In this document: piece after piece, positions 1-12,217 of the stretch
Layout of the letters: each line of letters opens with the position of its first letter
Position numbering within the stretch: position 1 is the first letter of the stretch
From: Antedon mediterranea
Lineage: Eukaryota; Echinodermata; Crinoidea; Comatulida; Antedonidae
Length of the DNA stretch: 64,000 nucleotides
Assembly (NCBI RefSeq): GCF_964355755.1
Contig: NC_092674.1
Coordinates: 20,920,001-20,984,000 of the forward strand
Direction: 5' to 3'
Notes under the pieces: model-generated
Database searches by the model: none
Told to the model about the DNA's origin: nothing
Seen by the model: only the letters and a program-made list of their open reading frames with translations
Program-made: the position numbers and the translations under genes

Positions 1-304
1 TATTGTATTGTAAAAAAATCGTAAGGTAACTGAAAAACATAAATCTAACTTATCTCGTGACACAGTATAATACTGTATAGGTAGCCACAAACCAATGTAT
101 GTACCATCAGATTCACAAACAGTAACACACACACACAGCAGCAGCAGCACTCATTTAGTGTTGGTCGTCACAAGCAAGGCCTACTAGATAGCGTAGCCCT
201 AGTGAACAATTTTTTTTTTTTTTTAATTTCAGTTTTTTATGATTTTCCAAATTACATATACACATAACAAACAATAATATTAGTTGTAGGCCTATAACTT
301 AATT
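1..304. other. AT-rich non-coding stretch
   Basis: I see no gene here. There is a short CA then CAG run near 127-150 and a T run near 211-224. The sequence leads directly into a LINE tail. Confidence 0.5.
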
Positions 305-787
305 AAAACTATGGAACGATCTCCCTGTTAAAATAAAACTTTCTGTATCTTTAATTACTCTTATTAAAATCTGTAAAACACTACCTATTAGCCATTTAAA
401 CAACATACTTTTGTTATGCTCTATATTTTTTCTCCTTCGTTTTTGACTTATATTTTGTTTATTGTTTTATCATGCTTTTTCTTTTATGTATTTCTGCTTA
501 CTTGTATTGTAGCGGCCCTCATGAGACAAGCTATTGCTTCTAGTGCGGGCCTCAGTTGTTTTGTCATAATAATAACTGAATAAATGTGTATATGATGATG
601 AGTTTAAGTTATGAATTGCCATTATAATTGTAATGTATAGTGAATTGTATTACTTTTATAATGTGTTTTTTCTTTTATGTATATTTGCTTACTTGTATTG
701 TAGGGGCCCTCATGAGACAAGCTATTGCTTCTAGTGCGGGCCCCAGTTGTTGTTGTCATTTTAATAATAACTGAATAAATGTATATG
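305..787 (+). mobile_element. 3' end of a CR1/L2-like LINE with duplicated tail
   Basis: Translation from 309 gives LWNDLPVKIK, the tryptophan-rich end of the reverse-transcriptase ORF typical of CR1/L2/jockey LINEs, followed by a short decaying carboxy terminus. The 3' UTR tail with the words CTCATGAGACAAGCTATTGC and AACTGAATAAATG occurs twice (about 476-587 and 667-785). This suggests either two 5'-truncated insertions at one spot or a tandem duplication of the tail. No polymerase core remains. Confidence 0.65.
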
Positions 788-1803
788 AACTATGAAAACA
801 CCAAAATGGCCTATTATTAAAAGTCTGAAATCTTTATTTTTCATGATTGGGGATAATACGTACATCTTTAACGTAAAATTTCCATCAGCTTACAATATAA
901 ATATTAATTTAATAATATTATTTTAAAAGGTATAAAAAAGATACACTGTGCATAGGAATTCCTACTGTACATTAAATCGTTTTAAATTCAGTAATACTAC
1001 ATTGCATACTCATAGTCCTACACAAGCTTGGCTAGTCCTACAGCTTGGCTAGTCCTACACAAGCTTGGCTAGGCTAGCCATGGGCTAGTACAATACCATA
1101 AGAGCCTCTCGTTCGTGACAAAAGTCCGTTCAACTTAAAAAAATATTATCTGATACGACCTACTATTGGGTCGTAGACCTAAATATCTTTATATATGCTA
1201 TTGGGTTCTTAATGTAATTACTAAGTAGGCCTGGTATTTATTAATTAATATCAATCAAAACTCGTATTAGTGTAGATTCATTTTACTATTGTGAGAGCCT
1301 GTTATGTGTGAAAGTATAAGCTCGCGGTTTGTAAATGTAAATTGTATTATGTTGCCACGCATCAGTGAGCTGACTTTACCGAATACCGAAGAGCGTCGAT
1401 TGAGTCCGAAACGAACCGATGGAGGAACTCTCGTACGGAAAAAAAAATCGCGATCCGCCGACAAGTAGAGTCACCAGTCAAAGTGGAAAAAAAGGATTAA
1501 ATTATTATCTGTTTAATTTATCTTGGTGAACAGGAAGTGTGATATAAACTCATTCTGCCTGAACACAATTTCAGTAATAATTTTTTCGTTATTAAGTTGA
1601 TTGCTATAGTCTTGCATTTTTTAAAGAATTATTACAGATTTTTTTGCAAAAAAATCTGTCCAGTAGTTCAAAAGTTATTATAAAATATCTAATTTTTCTG
1701 AGATATCCTTGTGGTTATTCTAATTATTACACACACCCCATTGCTCAAATGCATGTTGGCTATTCCAAACTTGCTGGCTAGTCAGAAGATAGTACAGTTG
1801 GTA
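788..1803. other. Non-coding region with a short tandem repeat
   Basis: No supported gene. Around 1013-1075 the phrase AGTCCTACACAAGCTTGGCT is repeated about three times with small deletions. A 65-codon minus-strand reading frame at 1267-1464 has no recognisable domain and I do not call it. Confidence 0.45.
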
Positions 1804-1850
1804 GGTATTCTCATAGAGATATTTTCACTACAATATCTCTATGGTATTCT
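1804..1850. mobile_element. 31-bp palindromic mini-element with 8-bp target duplication
   Basis: A hairpin with arms CATAGAGATATT and AATATCTCTATG lies at 1812-1842. It is bracketed by the direct repeat GGTATTCT (1804-1811 and 1843-1850). A second copy with its own 8-bp flanking repeat lies at 3335-3383. Eight-base duplications suit a hAT-type element reduced to little more than its terminal repeats. That family assignment is inference. Confidence 0.55.
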
Positions 1851-3334
1851 CAATGTGTACACATAAGTAATTAAATAACTCCTTGCTGTTGGAAGTTTAT
1901 TTTTAATTATTAATAAAGTAAATAACAAAATAAAGAATTAGCTATAATTATAACACATTTAAAATAAGTGCTTTTTATAATTAGTTACCAAAAGTAACTT
2001 TACTCCAATTTTTTACATACTGAAGTCAACTTATTTGGAAAAAACAACGCATTTCAATTGGGCAATTTACATGTTCAAAATTAATCAAAATATATAATAA
2101 ATAAATAAATAAATAAAACGATATAATTACAATTTTCATTTGAATGTGTGTTTATTATTCTGTGCCTGCTAATTTTTTAGATAGACAATATAATTTACAA
2201 AGAACAGAATTCAATAAACATAAAGGGAAATGAACTACAGAACTATTGTTAATTGAAAAACAATAGGCCTATTGTGAAAACCATTATACAGGATATAATA
2301 GACGATATCAGTAATGTGTAAATGTACTGGTGGTGTAAAGAAAGTGTAAAACAAAAAGATGTCTTTTGATTTGTTAAAGCTAGGCAACAATTCTAGGCCC
2401 AGTAGGTAGATCTGTTACCATGTTTGTTTAAAACAATCAGGACTGACAATGGACAATCAGGCCCATAAATAAAATAGGGAGAGGCTTAGGCCATCCCTAG
2501 ACCTAACCGCAAAATAATCAATTAAACTAAAACTTAAAAATCAATCTAACCCTAATAAACTGTGCTTAAATAATCTTTTCTATATCAGTAAAATCGTGCT
2601 TGAAATACCGGTAATCAAAGCCCTAAAAACTGGGGCCTGTCGCGTTGGGCCCGATCTTGGTCGTAGCAGGCTCCTTATCCATGTGTGGTATTGGTGTAAC
2701 CATACATTTCGTTGCCGATTTTCAGGTTTACGCAATGTCAAATAAAATAAAACAGTGTAGTTTTGAAAAGAATTGATGTTAGTCTTATACTAATACTAAA
2801 TTAATTAGATTATTTTACGGAAAATATATTTTTATTATAATTATAATTTTAATCGCAAAAAATAAATGTTGGGGAGTATAATAAAAATATTTATTTTTAT
2901 TTAACCACGTGACGCGATCGTGTTTTGAAACTAGGGTGGGTGTTTTCCAAAGTTATTTTTAGTGCGCATATTTTGCTCACCGGCATCTGTGCATATTTAA
3001 AATACTTCCTTAATAATAGGCCTAGATAAAATAAATTATAATTAACCCTAACACATGCTTTCCAATATAATTTTTATTTATATGAATTTTATTGCATATT
3101 TATTTTAAACTAGGCCTCTATTTATTAGTGACAAAGAACAAGGAAGGCCCGGTTAAAAACATATTCACACGTCGTCCACGATAACAAAAAACACATTTGC
3201 TAAACTTTACCGGAAGTCGATCATTCCGTCTGAACGGTTTTCTATTCAAAGCATACAGCAGGCATTGCACTGGTAGGTGGGGGGGGGGGGGGGAGAAGAC
3301 AACAGACAGAATAGCATTTGTTTTCTAAGGTCTT
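1851..3334. other. Non-coding region, AT-rich
   Basis: I see no gene. An AAAT/AATA microsatellite lies near 2093-2117. A slightly GC-richer patch around 2625-2720 shows no coding potential that I can support. Confidence 0.45.
3279..3293 (+). repeat. Homopolymer of 15 G
   Basis: Fifteen consecutive G residues follow GGTAGGT. The tract could form a quadruplex, and its length in an assembly is unreliable. Confidence 0.9.
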
Positions 3335-3383
3335 GGCTCTACCATAGAGATATTATAGTGAACTAATATCTCTATGGCCCTAC
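3335..3383. mobile_element. Second copy of the palindromic mini-element
   Basis: Arms CATAGAGATATTA and TAATATCTCTAT form a 33-bp palindrome at 3343-3375. It is flanked by GGCTCTAC (3335-3342) and GGCCCTAC (3376-3383), an 8-bp direct repeat with one mismatch. The arms match the copy at 1812-1842 while the flanks differ, as expected for independent insertions. Confidence 0.55.
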
Positions 3384-3689
3384 TAAGGAAATTAAATACT
3401 TTTCTAACTTTCAAAATACGTTATATTTGACGGATTTTTACAAATCAAAGATAAATTTGTACGTTTTAAATACTTCTGAACACATTTATCTTGTTTAAAG
3501 TGATGAAATATGTTTCTGAAAAAAAGTTAGGATATGCTGTAAAAACTTGTAGGGCCTAGTACACATGTTATCAGTGGATTCATCTATTATGTAAACAATG
3601 CTAATTACTTGTGCTAATAAAATATAGCAGGATACCTGCTATAATTTAGTGTTAATTATCAATGGTATTGTAGTTACTGTAGTTGAATT

Positions 3690-3842
3690 GTTTTGACATG
3701 TTGACCTACGTCGACTTTTTATTGTAATTGTTATTTTCTATATCATGTTTTTCTTTTTGTATATTTCTTTTGGATGCACCTTCCATTTGGTCGAGTGCCA
3801 CTGTTGTAAAAGTGTAATCTCCAAATAGATTATTATTATTTA
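3690..3842 (+). mobile_element. Solo 3' end of a LINE (same family as 38795-41130)
   Basis: The series 'TGGATGCACC...GTGCCACTGTTGTAAAAGTGT' ending in a (TTA)n tail corresponds to the 3' UTR ends at 41060-41130 and 25770-25850. These have the same order: GACGCACC/AACGCACC, then GTGCC(A/G)CTGTT, then a TTATTATT tail. Only the last ~150 bp are present, as in a severely 5'-truncated retroposition. Confidence 0.6.
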
Positions 3843-4029
3843 GCAATTTTGACTTTACTTGTAATGCAACCGTACTCGTCTAGCTTCAACTCACAGCAAA
3901 TATTTTTTATATTTCATGTTTGCCTCAAAAAGATAAATAAGTATACAATACAAGGAAAAGGAACACAAACAAACATAACAAGGCAGAACCAGAGGTTTTC
4001 CAAGTATAATTCCATAATAATATTGAGAC

Positions 4030-4850
4030 GATATGAAAAATGTCATCAACCTAACCCTGACTCACCGACCAACTTAATTACCATTATCGATCATGTTTCT
4101 ACACACTTCCTAATACATATTTTCAGTTTCAAACTAATCTTTTCTCATCTTTAACTTTTCATATGATTTTAGTAGGCCCCTAATTGGAGATTTAAACATT
4201 CTCTCTTTCTTAAAAAAATACTCACAATCTTGTAGAATATCATGTCTATAACAACAACAATAAATTGTGCTTTGCATGCTGGCGGCAATTTTATCACCAT
4301 GGGCTACTATAGCATGTTCTGACACTTTTTCATGCCATGGGCTGTTGCCGTCAGTAGGCTCTACTGATTTTTTTAAAAAACGTACTACATCTTTCATACT
4401 TTTATCAAAGTGATATATTTTTTATTGTGGAATTATAAATTCTAAAATGTTTTTTATTAGCTTATCTACAAATTGTTTTCTTAATTGTCCTTACTGTTTC
4501 AACCACAACATTACATTTTCACAATAATGATTATTGTTTTCGTGCAATAGATTATTATGCTCATAATATTGATTAACTCCTTTCAATAGAACTAGATTAG
4601 GCTTAAACGCTACACGAACTAAACTGTTTTTTGTCAAACATGATGTTCCTTAATGAGAAAGTTGACTATTATTTTAAAATGGATCGTGTTGGTTAACTCT
4701 CGTTCTACCATTCAATGCGTCACCCTTTTTGTACTCTTATCCAACCTGCGTGTCCTTAACAGTTTGATGGTAAGCATTGATGTGATTATGTACATTGGTA
4801 GCGGTAATTCAGTTATTGGCATTGAGAAACCCAACATAAGACATACTAGT
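4030..4850 (+). pseudogene. Decayed fifth copy of the PAN-FAMeT gene (5' region and exon 2 only)
   Basis: The upstream block (TGACTCACCGACCAACTTAATT, then TTGTAGAATATCATGTCTA, ACCATGGGCTACT, TTATCAAAGTG) runs parallel to the upstream regions of the four intact copies. Exon 1 and most of intron 1 are deleted near 4480-4500. Exon 2 then resumes around 4600 with recognisable words (AACTGTTTTTTGTCAAACATG, CGTGTTGGTTAACTCTCGTT, ATTCAATGCGTCA) but carries frameshifts and stops. No exon 3 or FAMeT exon follows. This marks the left edge of the array. Confidence 0.8.
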
Positions 4851-5300
4851 AAATTAGAAAAAATAGCAGGTATTATAATAACACTTAAAATAAATTCCTG
4901 TCAATTGATTGGACGATAAAAACACACTCATATTTAGATTACAAATAAAAAAGATTGTTTTCCTACCTGAAAACATACTTATTTGACAATTTCAATGATG
5001 AGCCTTTTTTTTTCTACACACCACTACTACTGTAGGCCTAGCCTACGTCGAAGTAACTGAAATTACTGACACCAGTTTCAAAATTTTATCAAAACGAAAC
5101 TAACCAATGACAAGCTCGTAGGCCTATCTATTCTTATGAAATTTGATCTTGCATGAAAGGATCATTCAATTTTCAACACAACTTCTAGAACATTTTTGTA
5201 TTATACAGAGACAATAATATTTGCCAATCTAAAATTCCTAAACAATCAATAATCATTTGTTTTACAATAAAGGATGATAAAATAAACCGCCAACTGAAAT
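4851..5300. other. Non-coding spacer
   Basis: No supported gene between the FAMeT relic and the 61-bp tandem array. Confidence 0.4.
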
Positions 5301-5309
5301 CTAATGTTA

Positions 5310-7745
5310 ATTTAACGTTGAAACATCAATGGCAACGCACTTAAACACATATTATTTAATATTAAACGTTAAAAACATGTCATTTTAACCAAAGTATTAA
5401 ATAGAATTTATCTTTAATTTAACGTTTAATTAACATTGAAAAACAAAAATAATAATTGTTTGAAAAAACAACATAATTTCAAGAGTTTTTCAACGTTGAA
5501 AACATGTCATTTGAAAATGACAATTGGATTTCAACGTTAAAATAACGTTGGAATAACATTGAAAAACAAAAATAATAATTGTTTGAAAAAAATTACTAGT
5601 TAGAAATACAATGTTATTTCAACGTTGGATCAACATTGATAAATTAACGTAAATTACTAGTTAGAAAGACAATGTTATTTCAACGTTGGAGCAACATTGA
5701 TAAATTAACGTAAATTTCTTGTTAAAAATACAATGTAATTTCAACGTTGGATCAACATTGATAAATTAACGTAAATTACTAGTTAGAAATACAATGTTAT
5801 TTCAACGTTGGATCAACATTAATAAATTAACGTAAATTTCTAGTTAAAAATACAATGTTATTGCAACGTTGGATCAACATTGATAAATTAATGTAAATTT
5901 CTTGTTAAAAATACAATGTTATATTTCAACGTTGGATCAACATTGATAAATTAACGTAAACTTCTAGATATAAAGACAATGTTATTTCAACGTTGTATCA
6001 ACATTGATAAATTAACGTAAATTAGGCCTACTAGTTAAAAATACAATGTTATTTCAACGTTGGATCAACATTAATAAATTAACGTAAATTTCTAGTTAAA
6101 AATACAATGTTATTTCAACGTTGGATCAACATTGATAAATTAACGTAAATTACTAGTTAGAAAGACAATGTTATTTCAACGTTGGATCAACATTAATAAA
6201 TTAACGTAAATTTCTAGTTAAAAATACAATGTTATTTCAACGTTGGATCAACATTAATAAATTAACGTAAATTTCTAGTTAAAAATACAATGTTATTTCA
6301 ACGTTGGATCAACATTGATAAATTAACGTAAATTACTAGTTAAAAATACAATGTTATTTCAACGTTGGATCAACATTGATAAATTAACGTAAATTACTAG
6401 TTAAAAATACAATGTTATTTCAACGTTGGATCAACATTGATAAATTAACGTAAATTTCTAGTTAAAAATACAATGTGATTTTAACGCTGGATCAACATTG
6501 ATAAATTAACGTAAATTACTAGTTAGAAAGACAATGTTATTTCAACGTTGGATCAACAATGATAAATTAACTTAAATTACTAGTTAAAAAGACAATGTTA
6601 TTTCAACGTTGGATCAACATTAATAAATTAACGTAAATTTCTAGTTAAAAATACAATGTTATTTCAACGTTGGATCAACATTAATAAATTAACGTAAATT
6701 TCTAGTTAAAAATACAATGTTATTTCAACGTTGGATCAACATTGATAAATTAACGTATAATTACTAGTTAAAAATACAATGTTATTTCAACGTTGGATCA
6801 ACATTGATAAATTAACGTAAATTACTAGTTAAAAATACAATGTTATTTCAACGTTGGATCAACATTGATAAATTAACGTAAATTTCGAGTTAAAAATACA
6901 ATGTGATTTTAACGTTGGATCAACATTGATAAATTAAGGTAAATTAATAGTTAGAAAGACAATGTTATTTCAACGTTGGATCAACATTGATAATAAAACG
7001 TAAATTTCTAGTTAGAAATACAATGTTATTTCAACGTTGGATCAACATTGATAAATTAACGTAAATTTCTAGTTAAAAATACAAGATTATTTCAACGTTG
7101 GATCAACATTGATAAATTAACGTAAATTTCTAGTTAAAAATACAATGTTATTTCAACGTTGGATCAACATTGACAAATTAACGTAAATTACTAGTTAGAA
7201 AGACAATGTTATTTCAACGTTAAATCAACATTGATAAATTAACGTAAATTACTAGTTAGAAGGACAATGTTATTTTAACGTTGGATCAACATTGATAAAT
7301 TAACGTAAATTTATAGTTAAAAATACAATGTTATTTCAACGTTGAATCAACATTTATAAATTAACGTAAAACATTTGTTAGAAAAACGATGTTATTTCAA
7401 CGTTGGATCAACGTTGATAAATTAACGTAAAACATTTATTAGAAAGACAATGTTATTTCAACGTTAAATCAACATTTATTAATTAACATAAATTACTAGT
7501 TAAAAAGACAATGTTATTTCAACGTTAGATTAACATTGATAAATGAACATAAACATTCTATTGAAAAGAAAATGTTATTTCAACGTTGATTCAATGTTCA
7601 TTAATAAACGTAAAAAAAATAGTTAGGGAAAAAATGTTATTTCAACGTTGATTCAACGTTTGAAATACGCTGACAACATGATTTCAACAAATCAACTATA
7701 TTTCAACGTTGATTCAACGTTGAAATTATGTTCTGTGCCCACTGG
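5310..7745. repeat. 61-bp tandem array (AACGTT-rich), about 33 units
   Basis: Units read CAACGTTGGATCAACATTGA, then TAAATTAACGTAAATT, ACTAGTTA and AATACAATGTTATTT. The CAACGTTGG landmarks fall at 5620, 5681, 5742 and 5803, a strict 61-bp period. The first ~300 bp and last ~250 bp are degenerate. The right end closes with TTCAACGTTGAAATTATG then TGTGCCCACTGGG, which looks like the terminus of a transposon containing an internal minisatellite. It abuts the Harbinger element at 7770. Confidence 0.85.
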
Positions 7746-7865
7746 GATAGTATGACTATCTTTGTACTTAAATTCACATGTTAAAATTGGTAAATAGATT
7801 TACATATTCTTTCACAAATTGGTATTTAACAAGGATCGCTTTTATCTTCCTTGTTATTTGATATA

Positions 7866-9249
7866 TTTTTACAAGATTTTATATCTGGATCATCTTTTGC
7901 AGTCGGTTTGTTTATAGCCATATCCAAGCAAGTGATGGCCTTTTCCAGAAGCTTCTGGTCATCAACCTCACTTTTTTTGTTTAATTTTGATTTTTAAGGG
8001 GTCGCTTTGTAGAGAATGATGTTTCTGCAATATCAATATTTTCTTTATCTTCTGTTGCCGATTCTTCCTCCATGTCCTCAAGCATACAATCAGTATCTTT
8101 AAGTGGTGTTTAAAAAATAGATATTATTATATGAGTTAAAATATTTGATTCATGGCTATAAAGTTTTACTTCATTAATCTTGCAGGTCCCAAATACAGAA
8201 GATGAGTGGCTAAAGATAAGTCATGAGTTTGCGACGCGATGGAATGTTGATAATTGCATTGGGGCTTTGGATGGCAAGCATGTAGTATCTGCGCCGAATA
8301 ATAGTGGTTCTTACTATTTCGACTACAAGAACAGCTTCAGCATTGTTTTACTTGCATTGGTAGATGCAGATTGTAAGTTTTCTTATATTGATTGAGTTTC
8401 TGATTGGGGTGTGTACAAAAATTCCACGCTTTCAGATGCTTTAGATAAAAACCTGCTGAATATCCCTGAAGCCAGACCTCTCTTTGAAGATGGTATATCT
8501 ATGCCATATGTTGTGGTTGCAGACGAAGCATTCCCATTAAAGAAGTACCTGATGAAACCCTACAGCTCAAGATACCTTACTGAAGAAAAGCGGATATTCA
8601 ATTATCGCTTGAGCAGGGCACGAAGAATTGTGGAGAATGCTTTTGGAATTCTGTGTAATCGTTTCAGAATCTTTCTCAAGCCAGTTAATCTACAACCAGA
8701 ATATGTTGAGAAGATTGTGCTGGCAGCCTTTGCGCTTCACAACCTGCTGAGGGGTCAAAGTGCTAATAGAAACGTTTATACACCATATGGCTATACAGAT
8801 GTGGAGGACAGGATAACGCATGAGGTGCATGAAGGGCAATGGCGACAGGAGCCAAAGCAGGGGAAATGATACCTTTGGCTCCACAGGGTAGCAACTTTTA
8901 CAGTAACGATGCCAAAGATGTCAGAGACAGATTCTGCAATTACTTCAACTCAGAGGGTCAGATACCATGGCAGTGGCAAATGATATAGATGCTATATGTG
9001 TGGCGACATTAGTCTATAATTTTAAGATAAACGGATCCTGTTATATATTACTCAATAGCTTACCTCCATATTACAAATTGTTTTTCTTGACGACAGGCTA
9101 TCGTTTAAAAAAACAAGCCTATCCATAAATCTCCACCGACTTCTGTATCTCTCACTTGTCCCACTACCACTCTTTCTTACCCTCTCTTTCATTCTTTCTC
9201 GTCTATATTGGCTTCTTATATTGTTCCATTTTCGTTTAATTAGGTCCAC
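7866..9249 (-). pseudogene. Harbinger accessory MADF/BESS-type DNA-binding protein (two exons)
   Basis: On the minus strand 9249-9061 encodes MDLIKRKWNNIRSQYRRERM, then SGSGTSERY and WRFMDRLVFLND. This is the W...R..Y+RE...SG.G...W.....L.FL pattern of MADF domains. It ends at a donor, GAG|GTAAGC. A downstream minus-strand segment at about 8095-7866 reads EDMEEESATEDKENIDIAET and, after a frame slip, EVDDQKLLEKAITCLDMAIN, which resembles the acidic/BESS tail of such proteins. Related two-gene Harbinger elements use this partner to import the transposase or bind DNA with it. The frame slip near 7995 suggests decay. Confidence 0.6.
8186..8869 (+). pseudogene. Harbinger (HARBI1-like) DDE transposase, carboxy-terminal exon
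   Basis: The exon opens after an acceptor (CTTGCAG). It shows GALDGKHV with the first catalytic Asp, DADCKFSYID with the second, and VADEAFPL followed by RRIVENAFGIL, the usual Harbinger block around the third acidic residue and helix. At 8393 a TGA follows YID in the same frame. About five residues of the conserved glycine-rich segment are missing there, and then VSDWGVYKNS continues in frame. The amino-terminal exon is not visible. The product is therefore probably inactive. Family assignment is firm and activity is unlikely. Confidence 0.85.
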
Positions 9250-9250
9250 T

Positions 9251-9950
9251 AAAATTTAAAAACAATTTATATAATTTTGATGATGTCAAATACTGTAAAT
9301 AAGTAATGATTATTACTTAAATAACAATGATTTTTTATGATGTCAATACTTTAAACTGAATATGCAATGAATACATTATTACATTGTATGTAGACTTATT
9401 GTTAAATACTGTTTGAATTGCATTTAGTAATACAGTACTAGAGTTTTTTTTTAATATTACAGTATAAATATTTTGGCAAAACATTAGAAGAAAAATAAAG
9501 ATATTGCCTAGTATAGACACATATGCCTATACAAATAGTAAAAATAATAGTTTGTTTTGTTAAATTTGTTTTTTACTTCTCCTATAATTTACTCACTAAG
9601 TAGTCTTGGCCTACTAGCCTACTACTAGTAGGCCTTCTATACCTTTAACTAGTAGAGGCCTAGCTAGACCATTATTATTAAATACTATTATTATGATGAT
9701 TTATGGATGACATGATATTTAAATTATAGCCTAATATAGGCCTAACTAGGCCTGCCTAGCTAGGCTAGGCCTAGTTGTACTAACATTTTTAAAAAAAGAT
9801 CTAATTTGACCCACCATGGCCTAGGCCTACTGATTTTTATAAAAATAATATTGGCTTAATTGGGTAAGAACAATAAGCATTTAGGCCAAGGCTAGGATAG
9901 CTTTACACTTGGGTTTCGTTTGCTTTTAAGTGGTGGACTGAAGCACACTA
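9251..9950. other. Non-coding, AGGCCTA-rich stretch
   Basis: Positions 9600-9860 are dense in TAGGCCTA and its overlaps (CTAGGCCTAG, GCCTAGGCCT), often as small palindromes. No gene is supported. Confidence 0.45.
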
Positions 9951-10733
9951 AAATAATTCTAAATTAACTTTATCTTCAACATATTGTAATAATATATATG
10001 ACAATTATTAATTGGACCTACATACTCATCCCTGGAGAACGCATGACTGAACATAACAGGCAAGTAGTTTCTTGAAATAAACGTCTTTTCATCATTTAAT
10101 GAGTGAGCATTGAGCATAATCGCTGTTACTTCTGGAGGAATTGAAACATAATTGTGTAGCCTATACATAAATTACAGCGTGCCTGTTTGTCTTCAGAAAC
10201 CTGTTCTCTCATAAGTAAGTTTAATATTTATTTTCACTTATATTTTTACCTGTTTAAGTGAAGGTGAAAATAAATAATCTATATATAAATTTACGTAAGG
10301 GCAAAATTCGGTAAATCGCGCCTTACTTCTAGAATTTTTACTCGATGGTATATAAAGTTGGTTCGTACTTTCGGTACTGATTTTAACCACCTGATGTAAC
10401 CCTGTTTACTAATTAAATTAAGTTAGATAATTAGTTATTGACGATTAAAACGAATTTAGGTTCAACGATTTGCCCCAAATAGGGGTGTTTTCCGATCGTG
10501 GTATACACTGTCTAATGGATGTCCATCTTGAAAAATACCCGCCACAAAAATGCGAGGAGGCTTCGCATTTTCCTATCTCCTCCTACGATAATTGTTTTTA
10601 ATAGCTGAAAACCGGTTGAACAGTTCGAGTACAGCATCATAATGTTGAAGACAGGCCGATTTTCTTTAAAAAATACTATTTTGATACATTTAATATACGT
10701 TTTTACAAATGTATTGATTTGTGATGAATGGAA

Positions 10734-11258
10734 CATTCCAAATTATTTGGTTTAACCATACAGGTATAGATTTAGATTTATGGGCCCCCTTGGAGAATAA
10801 ACATAAATAGTATTGCAATGCTGTACAATACTGTTAAGGTATTAACCACTTTTGATCGCAATTTGAATCGCAAATTTCTTACTGTGAGTGTTGGTACTGT
10901 TAGATGTAATATAAAAATATATACAAATAAACTTTATTACTGTGAGTGTGGGTAGGCCCTACTGTTAGATTATAAACATATAATATACAAATAAACATTC
11001 CAAATTATTTGGTTTAACCATGAGGTATAGATTTAGATTTAGATTTATGGGCCCCCTTGGAGAATAAACATGAATAGTATTGCAATGCTGTACAATACTG
11101 TTAAGGTATTAACCACTTTTGATCGCAATTTGAATCGCAAATTTCTTACTGTGAGTGTTGGTACTGTTAGATGTAATATAAAAATATATAAAAATAAACT
11201 TTATTACTGTGAGTGTGGGTAGGCCCTACTGTTAGATTATAAACATATAATATACAAA
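10734..11258 (+). repeat. 262-bp tandem duplication
   Basis: The segment starting CATTCCAAATTATTTGGTTT at 10734 is repeated from 10996 with only a few differences (for example ACAGGTATAG against GAGGTATAG). It includes the GGGCCCCCTTGGAGAATAAA and GATCGCAATTTGAATCGC words. Confidence 0.9.
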
Positions 11259-11803
11259 TAAATAAACGTTATTACTGACAGTTGCTTCTCAACGTTTGTA
11301 TTAATTAATAATTTAAAAATATATAAACGTCGTAGTGGTGTATCGTTACATGTACTTTACTATTTCAATCGACTATGACAGTGAGAGTTTTAACAAAGTA
11401 CCGTATTAAATCGTAAATGTTTTACTTTATTTAGTGGTATATTATTTATAGGCCTATAAAACATTAAAAACAATATTTCGTTACTGAGTGGATAAGAATA
11501 TATTTTAAAATGTTTCCTCTTTGTACCTATCTTCTTCCCCCATCCCTCAACCCTTAATGTTACATACAAAACACAAATTGGGTTTGTTTAAATGAGTCCA
11601 AATAAAAAAATTTGACTCATTTTGTTTCTCTCTCGGAAGTAATTCCCAGGGTGCTAATTTTGGTTGACTACATAAATCATTGTGTATATTTATTCGTTTC
11701 TGTAAACGACAATGTGTTATAGTCCTGCGGTACGTACATTTGAAATCTCCATTTTTTTCTCGCTGGAAATACTGTGTATTCGAGAACCATCTGTGGGCAC
11801 GAC

Positions 11804-11840
11804 CTAGATGGTACGCGAGCGAAGCGAGCGTGCCATCTAG
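11804..11840. repeat. Hairpin with GCGAGCGAAGCGAGC core
   Basis: Arms CTAGATGG and CCATCTAG enclose a GC-rich loop with GCGAGCGAAGCGAGC. It sits exactly at the right edge of the insertion inferred from module comparison, so it is probably the terminus of that inserted element. Confidence 0.6.
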
Positions 11841-12217
11841 TAATAATAAATTAATATAACAATTCACTTTCATTTTTACGAGGTTGTTGAATAGTTTAGC
11901 TAAAATACTCGGGTAGTCAAGAAGCGCATTGGATTGGATTGGACATCTTGATAGCAATGTTATGGTTTTTACGTATCTTAACCACATTCAATTCTTAATC
12001 CCTTAATTATCTTAGAGTTAAATATAAATAGTTGTTTAGGAAATTACTGGTATAGTAACCTTATTGTTTCAACAAGCATATTTTACAAATCTTAAACTGG
12101 ATCTAGCGTCTATTTTTGCTGTCAAGAGAATTCAAAAGTGCTAAAGTGAAAACTGAGGTTTTTATTAATCAACAAGGCCATATAGATGGCTGCAGTCGCG
12201 TGCTCAAGTTAGTGTTT

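Larger units (their letters stand above)
7770..9250. mobile_element. PIF/Harbinger DNA transposon (partial)
   Basis: The element carries both proteins expected of this superfamily: a DDE transposase on the plus strand (8186-8869) and a MADF/SANT-like DNA-binding protein on the minus strand (exons 9249-9061 and about 8095-7866). The transposase exon lies within the intron of the minus-strand gene. I could not identify terminal inverted repeats or the 3-bp target duplication. The left side meets the 61-bp array, so the element may be truncated or hold the array inside it. Confidence 0.75.
9955..12110. repeat. 5' block of array module 1, split by a ~1.57-kb insertion
   Basis: TCTAAATTAACTTTATCTTC through CATCCCTGGAGAACGCATGA (9955-10270) recurs at 20045-20360 and 38275-38600. 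Its continuation TAACAATTCACTTTCATTTT with TACGAGGTTGTTGAA (from ~11855) recurs at 20390 and 38620. In modules 2 and 3 these halves are contiguous, so about 10271-11840 is an insertion private to module 1. The inserted DNA has no recognised ORF. Confidence 0.75.

Noticed and set aside
5310-7745. Regularly spaced repeats considered as a CRISPR array
   Set aside because: Units are contiguous 61-bp satellites with no variable spacers, in an animal genome.
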